DNA from: Bog-950 sp964493695
Lineage (GTDB): Bacteria; Bacteroidota; Bacteroidia; Chitinophagales; LD1
Direction of reading: 5' to 3'
Length of the DNA stretch: 64,000 nucleotides
Assembly (NCBI GenBank): GCA_964493695.1
Contig: CAZBPG010000003.1
Span: 49,180 to 113,179, forward strand
Part shown: positions 52,622 to 60,740 of the stretch, one piece after another
How positions within the stretch are numbered: position 1 is the first letter of the stretch
Layout: every line of letters begins with the position of its first letter
Translations under genes and position numbers: made by a program
Notes under the pieces: model-generated
Databases searched by the model: none
What the model was told of the DNA's origin: nothing
Seen by the model: only the letters and a program-made list of their open reading frames with translations

Positions 52622-53157
52622 CATTACAGGATAAACTCGACAACACTATCCGAAACGTACCTGATTTCCCAAAGCCCGGAATTCAGTTCAAAGACATTAC
52701 CCCTATTTTTATGGATGCAAAACTTTGCGATGAAATTGCAGAGAACATCATCAATAACTTCCTTCACAACCACGGAAAAATTGATGCTGTTTGCGCCATT
52801 GAAAGCCGTGGCTTTTTTCTGGGAATTTTGATTGCGCAGAAGTTGCAGATTCCTCTTTTCCCTGTTCGTAAAGCAGGTAAACTTCCGGCCCAAACAAAAT
52901 CGTTCACCTATGATCTGGAATACGGTTCTGCAACACTCGAAATTCATACTAATGTTATAAAGCCTAAATGGAACGTGATGATTCATGATGACTTGCTGGC
53001 AACCGGAGGAACGGCAATGGCGGCAGCCGAGTTGGTGAAAATGGAAGGCGGAAACGTGGCAGGTTTTTCTTTTATTGCTGAACTCGATTTTTTGAAGGGC
53101 AGAGATAAAATCTCTCCTTATTCAGGTAACATTGTTTCCGCCATCAACTTTTCCTGA
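52618..53157 (+). CDS. apt: Adenine phosphoribosyltransferase
   Basis: A 179-residue purine-salvage enzyme converting adenine and PRPP to AMP. It has PDFPKPGIQFKDITP at the N-terminus, AIESRGFFLG, VRKAGKLPAQT and the PRPP loop VMIHDDLLATGGTA. It is coupled to the permease upstream by a four-base overlap. Confidence 0.95.
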   Translation: MTLQDKLDNTIRNVPDFPKPGIQFKDITPIFMDAKLCDEIAENIINNFLHNHGKIDAVCAIESRGFFLGILIAQKLQIPLFPVRKAGKLPAQTKSFTYDLEYGSATLEIHTNVIKPKWNVMIHDDLLATGGTAMAAAELVKMEGGNVAGFSFIAELDFLKGRDKISPYSGNIVSAINFS

Positions 53158-53217
53158 AATACATCAGCTCCATGGAGGCAAAATTCCTATATTCGCCCCG
53201 CTTAAATTGAAATACTC

Positions 53218-54411
53218 ATGGGCGCTATAGCTACTTCCGAAACTGCCACCGGCATGAACTTCGACTACAACGAGAATCAGAAAATGATTACTCAAACCAT
53301 CCGCGATTTTGCAGAAAAAGAAATCCGTCCGAACATAATGACGTGGGATGAAGCACAAACTTTCCCGCGCGATTTGTTCTACAAAATGGGCGAACTTGGC
53401 TTCCTCGGAGTTTACATTCCCGAAAAATACTCGGGCTCAGGTCTTTCGTACTTCGAATACGTAACGGTGGTTTCCGAAATTTCGAAAGTATGCGGAAGCA
53501 TCGGGCTTTCTACGGCTGCACACAACTCGCTTTGTACCGGTCACATTTATTACCACGGAACGGAAGAACAGAAGAAAAAATATTTGCCAAAACTCGCCAC
53601 CGGTGAATGGATTGGGGCATGGGCATTGACAGAAGCGAATACCGGTTCCGATGCCATGCGTATGAAAGTAACCGCTAAGAAAGTTGATGGCGGCTGGGTT
53701 TTGAACGGAAATAAAAACTGGATTACCCACGGAGCAACCGGTGATGTGGTGGTAGCCATTGTCCGCACCGGTGAGTTACTGGATACAAAAGGTATGACCG
53801 CTTTCATTATTGAGAGAGGGACGAAGGGCTTGAAAGCCGGCAAGAAAGAAAACAAACTGGGTATGCGTGCCAGCGAAACTGCCGAGGTGATTTTTGAAGA
53901 TTGTTTTGTACCTGATGAAAACGTAGTAGGAGGTGAAGCAAAAATAGGAAGCGGGTTTCAGCAAGCCATGCAGATTCTTGATGGCGGAAGAATTTCGATT
54001 GCCGCTCTCGGATTGGGAATTGCAAAAGGTGCTTACGAAGCATCGGTAAAATATGCAAAAGAGCGTGAGCAGTTCGGTCAGCCGATTGCTAACTTTCAGG
54101 CAATTGCCTTCAAATTAGCAGATATGGCAACAAAGATTGAGGCTGGTGAGTTGCTTACTATGCAGGCGGCTTATTTGAAAAATGAAGGAAAGAAAATGAC
54201 AAAGGAGTCTGCCTTTGCCAAGTATTACACCTCTGAGGTGGCCGTTCAGGTTTCTACCGATGCCGTTCAGATATTTGGCGGTTATGGTTATACCAAAGAC
54301 TTTCCGGTAGAGAAGTTCTACCGCGACAGTAAACTATGCACTATAGGTGAAGGAACCTCCGAAATTCAGAAACTGGTGATTTCGAGAGAGATAATGAAGG
54401 GGAACATATAA
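53218..54411 (+). CDS. Acyl-CoA dehydrogenase
   Basis: A 397-residue FAD-dependent dehydrogenase catalysing the first beta-oxidation step, or a branched/short-chain equivalent. ALTEANTGSDAMRMK (FAD/substrate loop), REQFGQPIANFQAIAFKLAD, QIFGGYGYTKDFPVEKFYRD and GEGTSEIQKLVISREIM are typical. The ATG at 53218 gives a normal N-terminus. Confidence 0.94.
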   Translation: MGAIATSETATGMNFDYNENQKMITQTIRDFAEKEIRPNIMTWDEAQTFPRDLFYKMGELGFLGVYIPEKYSGSGLSYFEYVTVVSEISKVCGSIGLSTAAHNSLCTGHIYYHGTEEQKKKYLPKLATGEWIGAWALTEANTGSDAMRMKVTAKKVDGGWVLNGNKNWITHGATGDVVVAIVRTGELLDTKGMTAFIIERGTKGLKAGKKENKLGMRASETAEVIFEDCFVPDENVVGGEAKIGSGFQQAMQILDGGRISIAALGLGIAKGAYEASVKYAKEREQFGQPIANFQAIAFKLADMATKIEAGELLTMQAAYLKNEGKKMTKESAFAKYYTSEVAVQVSTDAVQIFGGYGYTKDFPVEKFYRDSKLCTIGEGTSEIQKLVISREIMKGNI

Positions 54412-54442
54412 TTTGGTAATTAGGGAGTAGTTTTTATTTTTG
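54412..54442 (+). promoter_or_regulatory. Bacteroidota promoter of rpsU (TTTG-N19-TATTTTTG)
   Basis: TTTG at 54412-54415 and TATTTTTG at 54435-54442 match both the -33 and -7 elements with the expected 19-base spacing, 21 bp before the rpsU ATG. Confidence 0.75.
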
Positions 54443-54463
54443 CCGTCCAAAATTTCAAGAAAC

Positions 54464-54658
54464 ATGCTTATAGTAGACGCAAGAGAATCAGAATCAATTG
54501 ACAGAGCACTTAAGAAGTACAAGAAGAAGTTCGAGAAAGCGGGCATCCTTCGTCAGCTTCGCGAGCGTCAGACTTTTACTAAACCAAGTATTAAGAGACG
54601 TCAAACCGTTCTTCGCGCTGGCTATATCGAAAACCTAAAGAGAGAATTAGAAGGATAA
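54464..54658 (+). CDS. rpsU: 30S ribosomal protein S21
   Basis: A 64-residue basic protein starting MLIVDARESESIDRALKKYK, with the family's KFEKAGILRQLRERQ.F..PS.KRR block and a basic C-terminus. The ATG at 54464 is chosen over an upstream frame because it sits correctly after the promoter. In many Bacteroidota rpsU precedes a Xer recombinase gene; here a large T9SS gene separates them. Confidence 0.95.
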   Translation: MLIVDARESESIDRALKKYKKKFEKAGILRQLRERQTFTKPSIKRRQTVLRAGYIENLKRELEG

Positions 54659-54678
54659 TATCCTTTTGCATTGCATAT

Positions 54679-54712
54679 AAAACCTCATTCCGGCTAGCCG
54701 GAATGAGGTTTT
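54679..54712. terminator. Perfect 34-bp palindromic terminator after rpsU
   Basis: The sequence AAAACCTCATTCCGGC and its exact reverse complement abut with essentially no loop (CTAG centre), followed by a T-run. It also serves the convergent T9SS gene. Confidence 0.9.
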
Positions 54713-54728
54713 TCTTTTGTACAAACTA

Positions 54729-57700
54729 TCAGCGTATTATCGTAACACCGCCTTTTACCTGACGGGTTTTATCATTCAGATAAACTATATACCCCTTATA
54801 TACATAAACTCCTTCCGGTGCAGGATTTCCGTGATAAGTTCCATCCCACAGCTCATTCATGTTATCTGTTTCAAAAACCTTTTCGCCCCAGCGGTTAAAT
54901 ACTGACAGGCTCAATTGCTTAATGGCTCTTGAGTAAACTCCCCATGTATCGTTTGAGCCGTCACCATTCGGTGAAAATGCATTGGGAATGAAGACAGGTA
55001 TAGACTGGTCAACGGTGATGGTAAATCTTCCCGAACCCTCACATCCGTTTGCATCTGTTACCAATACTTCGTATTCGGTAGTTTGATAAGGAAGTGCATC
55101 CATCTGTGCGCAATCGGTGCAGGATAAGCCATACGAAGGAGTAGTGCTGTAAACTGCGCTGGCATCGTTGTAACTGTTGCTCAGCGTTATGGAAACCATA
55201 TCGCCTATAGCTATGGAGGGTGCAGCCGGAGTAGCCACAACAGTAAGCGCAGAAGCCGGTTCTGTAACATTGGCCACAGAGCTGACCGTACAATTATTGG
55301 CATCGGTCACGGTCACCCCGTAGTTTCCTGCACTAAGCAGGGTGGCAGTGGCCGAAGTTTGTCCGTTGCTCCAAACATAAGAATAGGAAGGTGTGCCTGC
55401 GCTGGCAATAACAGTGGCCGTTCCGTTGGCTTCGGCATAGCAGGCAGGTGTGGATGAAGTTACCACAACCGGAACATCAAAAACAGTCACACTTTTCAAG
55501 AGCGAATCAAGGCAGCCTTTATCCGAAGTTTCCACCAGTGTTACCTGAAAGGTTCCGGTGGTTGCGTAAGTATTAGATGGGCTTTGAGCGGTAGAAGAAT
55601 TAGCGTCACCAAAATCCCATTGGTAGTTGGTGATGGTTCCTGAAGAAATAGTAGATGCATTAGTGAACTGGGTTGTGTTGTTCAAACAAACATCCGGTGC
55701 GGTAAAATTAACTTGCGGCAACGGGTCAACAATGGCGGTTTGTGTGGCAGTATCGGTGCAGCCGTTATCGCTGGTTACCACCAACACCGCAGTAAAGTTT
55801 CCTGCAGCTGAATAAGTATGCATATCATTTGCAGAAGTTCCTGTTTGTCCGTCACCGAAAGAATAACTCCATTGAACAATAGCACCGGTGCTGATAGAGG
55901 AGCCATCGGTAAATACATTGCTTACACCAAAGCAAACCTCCGTAACTGTAAACGATGCTGAAGGTTTATCGAATACATCAACCTGTTTGCTGGTGGAATC
56001 AACACAGTTATTATCGGAAGTAGCAATTAACGAAACGGTGTAAGTTCCCTGTGCAGAATAAGCATGGGTTGGACTTTGCTGAGAAGAGGTTTGTGTATCG
56101 CCAAAATCCCATGCCCAGACAGAAACACTTCCGCTGGCAATGGTAGTGGTGTTCACAAATGCATTGCTCTGGTTTAAACAAACAGCACCGGTATTAAAAT
56201 CAACTACCGGCAGCGGATTAACTACGGCCTGTTTGGTAACGGTATCGTAACAACTGCTGTCGGTCTGCACAACGAGCGTTACATTGTAAGTGTTTGCACC
56301 GGTATAAGTATTGCTGGGGTTTTGCTGTGTCGAAAAATTACCGTCACCAAAACTCCAGCCGTAGTTGATAATGTTTCCGGTGGAAGCATCGGTAAACGAA
56401 GAAGTAATGCCTTCACAAACCGGAGAAACAGAAAAATCAGCCACCGGTTTCGGATTTACAGTAACTGTCTGTATGGCTGTATCGGCACAATTATCGGCTG
56501 TGGCTACCACTAAAACTACATTGTAGGTACCTGCTGAAGCATAAGTATGTGAAGGGCTTTGCTGGGTTGAAAACTGTGTGTCGCCAAAACCCCAACCGGT
56601 ACTGGCAATAGCACCGGTAGAAGTGTTATTGAATTGCACAGCGCTTGGGTAACAAACATTAGCGGTGGTGAACGAAGCCGTTGGACTTGTGTTAACCGTC
56701 ACCGGTTTCTGAATGGTGTCCGAACAGTTTCCTGAATTGATGGCGATAAGCGTGGCGGTATAACTTCCTCCTGCTGCATACGCATGCAAAGGATTTTGAA
56801 CGGTATCTGAACTGCCATCACCGAAATCCCAGTTCCACCCAACCACACCACCGGTAGAAGCATCGGTAAAATTGGTGTTAGTGCCCGCACATGCAACATT
56901 CGCTGTAAAGTCTGCCACCGGTAACTGCTGAACAGTAATAGGAACGGTAACCGCATCGGTGCAACCGGTAACAGAGGTAACGGTGAGGGAAACATTAAAG
57001 TTGCCGGTGCTGGTAAAACTGTGCGTGGGGTTTTGTGTGTTGGCAGTTCCGCCATCGCCAAAGTCCCAGGCGTAGGTAGAAACGCTTCCACCGGAAACAA
57101 GGGTAGTAGTGCTGGCAAATGTGGTGATTACACCGGTGCAGGCGTTGTTATACGTAAACGATGCCGTGGGAATACTTACCGGTTGCTCGGGACTGATAAC
57201 AATAGCATCGCAGGTGGTTTGGGGTTGGGTATTGGTGCCGGTAGCTCCGGACTGCATACCACTTTGACCGCCACTACCCGGGCTGCCACCATTCACATTT
57301 ACGGTGCCGGCAAATGTGTTTGCTTTGCACCAGCGCAACTTAACGCGGCCTCCTGCTCCTCCCCCACCGCCTTCTTTATCATCGCTGTCACCACCGTTGC
57401 CGCCACTGGCGCGGATGGTAGCTGAACCTCTTATATAATCTCCTTCAAGGAGCACACCACCACCGGAGCCGCCACCGGCTGCTTCGGAAGAGTTTCCGCA
57501 ACAACAGTTCTGCGCATTTTGTCCGCGGACGTTAATTGTTCCATTAACATCTACTGAACTTCCTATCAGCGAAATAGCACCGCCACCGGCTGCGGTAGGT
57601 CCGCAGTCAGAACCTCCACCACCGGAGCCCATATCTATATCTGCTCCGTTAGGTGTGCCATAAGCCGATGAAACACTGCCGCCTCCCGAGCCACCTACGC

Positions 57701-58358
57701 CCCCATAGCTTCCTCCGCTTCCTCCCTTGCTACCGCCACCGTTGGTGCCGGCACCCGGCCCTGCCTGAGGGCCATAACCGCGGTTGTCGGCATTATAGGT
57801 TCCGTTGTAAATTATTCTGCGGGCGCGTAAAACAAGCGGGGCACCGGTAGGTGCATTAATGGTTGCTCCGTTTACTTCTATCCAGTCGGCTGTAATGGTT
57901 CCCGATAAAGCCTGAGTACCGGTAATGGTTTGAATGTTCGGAAACAAAACGGTTTGTGCCGAGGCACCGGCAGCAGCTCCCGGATTTCCATAATACATAT
58001 ACAGCGTAATGCTGCCTCCGTTGGGAATGCCGGGGAGAGCCACCCATATATGCGTGTTGGCCGTGTTAATGCCCGATTCAATCCAGTAGTTGCGGTAGTT
58101 GCCGCAGGTGTTGTAAACAAAGCGGATGTCGTTGCCGTTGGCCTGCATTTTTCCTGCACCTATGGGCACTGCTGTATTGATGACAAACAAAGTGGACTGT
58201 GCCGGAATATTGGCACCGGTGGAATTGGAAACCGTAATACGAACCACATAGTCCCAACCATTAAAGGGGCAGCATAAACTTGCCGGTTGAGCGATAGTGC
58301 TTTGAATGGTAAAAAGCTGAGCAAGGAGCACTACTGTCAGGAAGTAGATATTCTTCAT
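54729..58358 (-). CDS. Giant PKD-repeat surface protein with type-B T9SS tail
   Basis: A 1209-residue exported protein: a signal peptide, an N-terminal DUF2341-like segment (DYVVRITVSNSTGANIPAQ), a glycine-rich region (about residues 195-375) and about eight PKD domains, each with a WDFGDG-type core and a 'PTHSF/PSHTY' turn. A SprB-like repeat (TPACYAEANGTATVIASAG) follows, then the type-B tail (FIPNAFSPNGDGSNDTW, FNRWGEKVFET, WDGTYHGNP). It is probably surface-exposed and adhesive or gliding-related. Its position between rpsU and the Xer gene breaks a common gene order. Confidence 0.92.
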   Translation of the reverse strand: MKNIYFLTVVLLAQLFTIQSTIAQPASLCCPFNGWDYVVRITVSNSTGANIPAQSTLFVINTAVPIGAGKMQANGNDIRFVYNTCGNYRNYWIESGINTANTHIWVALPGIPNGGSITLYMYYGNPGAAAGASAQTVLFPNIQTITGTQALSGTITADWIEVNGATINAPTGAPLVLRARRIIYNGTYNADNRGYGPQAGPGAGTNGGGSKGGSGGSYGGVGGSGGGSVSSAYGTPNGADIDMGSGGGGSDCGPTAAGGGAISLIGSSVDVNGTINVRGQNAQNCCCGNSSEAAGGGSGGGVLLEGDYIRGSATIRASGGNGGDSDDKEGGGGGAGGRVKLRWCKANTFAGTVNVNGGSPGSGGQSGMQSGATGTNTQPQTTCDAIVISPEQPVSIPTASFTYNNACTGVITTFASTTTLVSGGSVSTYAWDFGDGGTANTQNPTHSFTSTGNFNVSLTVTSVTGCTDAVTVPITVQQLPVADFTANVACAGTNTNFTDASTGGVVGWNWDFGDGSSDTVQNPLHAYAAGGSYTATLIAINSGNCSDTIQKPVTVNTSPTASFTTANVCYPSAVQFNNTSTGAIASTGWGFGDTQFSTQQSPSHTYASAGTYNVVLVVATADNCADTAIQTVTVNPKPVADFSVSPVCEGITSSFTDASTGNIINYGWSFGDGNFSTQQNPSNTYTGANTYNVTLVVQTDSSCYDTVTKQAVVNPLPVVDFNTGAVCLNQSNAFVNTTTIASGSVSVWAWDFGDTQTSSQQSPTHAYSAQGTYTVSLIATSDNNCVDSTSKQVDVFDKPSASFTVTEVCFGVSNVFTDGSSISTGAIVQWSYSFGDGQTGTSANDMHTYSAAGNFTAVLVVTSDNGCTDTATQTAIVDPLPQVNFTAPDVCLNNTTQFTNASTISSGTITNYQWDFGDANSSTAQSPSNTYATTGTFQVTLVETSDKGCLDSLLKSVTVFDVPVVVTSSTPACYAEANGTATVIASAGTPSYSYVWSNGQTSATATLLSAGNYGVTVTDANNCTVSSVANVTEPASALTVVATPAAPSIAIGDMVSITLSNSYNDASAVYSTTPSYGLSCTDCAQMDALPYQTTEYEVLVTDANGCEGSGRFTITVDQSIPVFIPNAFSPNGDGSNDTWGVYSRAIKQLSLSVFNRWGEKVFETDNMNELWDGTYHGNPAPEGVYVYKGYIVYLNDKTRQVKGGVTIIR

Positions 58359-58510
58359 AGCTTAACAGGTTATTTTGTGTCTGCCTGTAAAGATGGAAGA
58401 TTTTTTGGTTTGGTTGTTCTGTGCTTAGCACAAAGTTAACGGGGCTGTTTACAATCCGCCCTTCCGAATCATAAATATGAAAGAACTGCGTTGTTACTTC
58501 GAAACCGCTT

Positions 58511-59395
58511 ATGAATACTAAAGTGCAGTCCTTTCTTAACTACATTGAATTCGAAAAACGATACTCGAAGCACACCCTTGAATCGTATAGCAACGACCTG
58601 CTGCAGTTTGAAAATTTCCTGAAACCTTACGAAAAGGAAACTCAGCAGGCATCGCATATTGATGTGCGCAACTGGATGGTGAGCATGATGGAGCAGAAGA
58701 TTACCCCGCGCAGTATTAACCGGAAGATTTCGGCACTGCAATCGTTCTACAAATTTCTGATGCGGAAAGGCGAACTGAAAAAGAACCCGCTGGCGAAGGT
58801 GCAAACACCAAAGACCAGTAAACGCCTGCCGGTGTTCGTAGAACTACCGGGTATTGAAAAGCTGTTGACGCAGGTCGAGTTTCCGGAAGGGTACGAAGGG
58901 GCGCGGGACAGAATAATTATTGAACTGTTTTACGGCACCGGTATGCGGAGGAGCGAGCTGATGAATTTGAAAGAGACGGATTTTGATTCGTATAGCTCGC
59001 AAGTAAAGGTGCTGGGCAAGGGCAACAAGGAGCGGATTATCCCTATCCATATGCGACTGACAACCGCTGTTAAAACTTTTATAGAAGAGAAAAAGAAAGC
59101 CGTGCCTGAGCAGCAGGGAAATTTTTTGATTGTAAACCCCAACGGAAAGAAACTGGATGCGGGAACCGTTTACCATTGCGTAAACAAATACCTGAATCTG
59201 GTAACTACGGTTGACAAGAAAAGCCCACATACCCTGCGCCATACTTTTGCCACCCACCTGATGAACAACGGTGCCGACATTAATGCCGTAAAAGAACTGC
59301 TGGGCCATGCCAGCTTAGCCGCCACTCAGGTTTATACCCACAATACGATTGATAAGCTGAAGAATATTTACAAGCAAGCGCATCCGAAGGCGTGA
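58511..59395 (+). CDS. xerD: Tyrosine recombinase of the XerC/XerD type
   Basis: A 294-residue integrase-fold recombinase with an N-terminal SAM-like core-binding domain (EFEKRYSKHTLESYSNDLLQ) and catalytic residues R146 (GMRRSEL), H240-x2-R243 (HTLRHTF), a GHASLAATQVYTH segment with its H and the nucleophile Y. The size fits a housekeeping Xer enzyme resolving chromosome dimers at dif. Bacteroidota often place this gene next to rpsU and hpf; hpf is not seen in this window. XerC versus XerD cannot be decided from sequence alone. Confidence 0.85.
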   Translation: MNTKVQSFLNYIEFEKRYSKHTLESYSNDLLQFENFLKPYEKETQQASHIDVRNWMVSMMEQKITPRSINRKISALQSFYKFLMRKGELKKNPLAKVQTPKTSKRLPVFVELPGIEKLLTQVEFPEGYEGARDRIIIELFYGTGMRRSELMNLKETDFDSYSSQVKVLGKGNKERIIPIHMRLTTAVKTFIEEKKKAVPEQQGNFLIVNPNGKKLDAGTVYHCVNKYLNLVTTVDKKSPHTLRHTFATHLMNNGADINAVKELLGHASLAATQVYTHNTIDKLKNIYKQAHPKA

Positions 59396-59744
59396 GAGAT
59401 GAGAGGATGAGAGGATGAGAGGATTAGCAGATGAGCAGATGAAATACAATAGGCAAAGAGCAAAATCCCAAAAGGCAAGAAATAGAAAAGCCTTCCGGGG
59501 AGCTTTGAAGAGCCAAAAGTTTGGGTTCTTCCATTTCCACCTGAGCAGGAAAATTATTTTTTCATAAACGGAAGCAGCTGCAAAAGTTGGTGGTAAGAAT
59601 AATGTCGGCTTCGGGATAGCGACCAATTTTGTATTCTTTCATTATGGAGAGTATAAACGTAAAATATCCTCCTGCGTTTCTCTTCGCGGGACGCTACCGA
59701 CCGCAGGAGGCACAACAGCCTGTTCACAATTCGCGAATTGCGAA
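59396..59744. repeat. Intergenic repeats: 8-bp array, 7-bp array and hairpins
   Basis: The 349-bp gap starts with an 8-bp tandem array (GATGAGAG, near 59398-59425), continues with GGCAAAG-type heptamers near 59450-59480, then a hairpin with 9-bp arms CCTCCTGCG / CGCAGGAGG (59668-59710) and a 14-bp palindrome CAATTCGCGAATTG (59727-59740). No gene is visible. Confidence 0.7.
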
Positions 59745-60341
59745 TTACAAAAGACCTGATCTTACTGCCCACAGTTTAAGGTCGAAGAACATGAAACGTG
59801 TCTTTAATTCTTTTTCGAGAGGCATTGCGTAATACTCTCTTTCCTGTTGTGCAGTAGAGAAAACAAACTGAAACTCGTTTTTGATGTAGTAGTTAACCGG
59901 CTTTTCCGTATTGTAAGCGTCCACCAATAAAAAGCGACAACGGTTACCTTCTTCGATAAGGCACATTGCTTTTATTGTGTTCATCAACTGTTTGCCAATG
60001 CCCTTACCCTCGTATTTTATTGCTACGCCCAATCTACCGATAAGAGTTGCGGGATAGGATTTCATACCCTTTGCATGCGGAATGTGTTCCCTTACTTTCT
60101 TTTTCCGGCTGTTAGGGAGGTCATCGGTGCGGATGCTATCGTTAGACATAGTAAAGGCACAAACCACATCACCTGTTTGAATATGTGTAAAAAAGAAAGT
60201 TTCGCCTAAGAGTTCCTCCTGATACTTAATAGCATCTTTAGCGAAGAACTCGTTAAGGTCGGGATTGTCGCAAAAAAAGTTGCTAATAAGACTGGATGAA
60301 GTTAAACGATGCAGCGAACAGTCGTCCTTCAGCGAAATCAT
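59745..60341 (-). CDS. GNAT acetyltransferase, probable toxin partner
   Basis: A 198-residue GNAT protein. PATLIGRLGVAIKYEGKGIGKQLM is the acetyl-CoA-binding motif A and CRFLLVDAYN follows as motif B. It resembles TacT/AtaT-like GNAT toxins, which acetylate aminoacyl-tRNAs, in size and in having a small, overlapping gene immediately upstream. An ordinary small-molecule acetyltransferase is the alternative. Confidence 0.78.
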   Translation of the reverse strand: MISLKDDCSLHRLTSSSLISNFFCDNPDLNEFFAKDAIKYQEELLGETFFFTHIQTGDVVCAFTMSNDSIRTDDLPNSRKKKVREHIPHAKGMKSYPATLIGRLGVAIKYEGKGIGKQLMNTIKAMCLIEEGNRCRFLLVDAYNTEKPVNYYIKNEFQFVFSTAQQEREYYAMPLEKELKTRFMFFDLKLWAVRSGLL

Positions 60342-60499
60342 TTTTGGGCTTTGTAGTTTGCCAGTATCGCTTTAGTATCGGCAATAGAGCGGCTGATGCT
60401 TGCTTTGGTTTCTTTGGTTTTACCTTTAGCCAGCAGGGAATTAAAGTGCGAAGCAGCCTTGCCTTTTAATACGGGAGTTCTTTTAATTGCTATTGCCAT
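60338..60499 (-). CDS. 53-residue upstream partner of the GNAT gene (antitoxin-like)
   Basis: A very small basic protein (MAIAIKRTPVLKGKAASHFN ... DTKAILANYKAQK) encoded from an ATG at 60499. Its TGA overlaps the GNAT ATG by four bases, which strongly implies a translated gene and co-translation. The sequence is lysine-rich and helical, with no DNA-binding motif I can name. By position it is the candidate antitoxin. Confidence 0.65.
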   Translation of the reverse strand: MAIAIKRTPVLKGKAASHFNSLLAKGKTKETKASISRSIADTKAILANYKAQK

Positions 60500-60740
60500 A
60501 ACGATTGCAAATATAAGCAGTTTTGTTTACATAGTTTATACGAAAGGATGGGAGAAGAAGTTAATGGCAACGGAGCGTTTACTTTTTGTGCGGTAGGTAT
60601 TCGCAGGATTAAAAATCCTGATTATCTGTAAGTTCGACATTCCGGAACAGCGGGGCAGTCGTAAACTTTTCTTATTATTGTACCTAAAGATTACAGACAC
60701 ACAACTGTCGCCCCATTTATTTAGCCAACAAATTAATTAT
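60500..60740. other. Non-coding region between divergent genes
   Basis: This ~240-bp region must contain promoters for the small antitoxin-like gene and for the collagen-like gene. I found no convincing element or hairpin. Confidence 0.4.
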
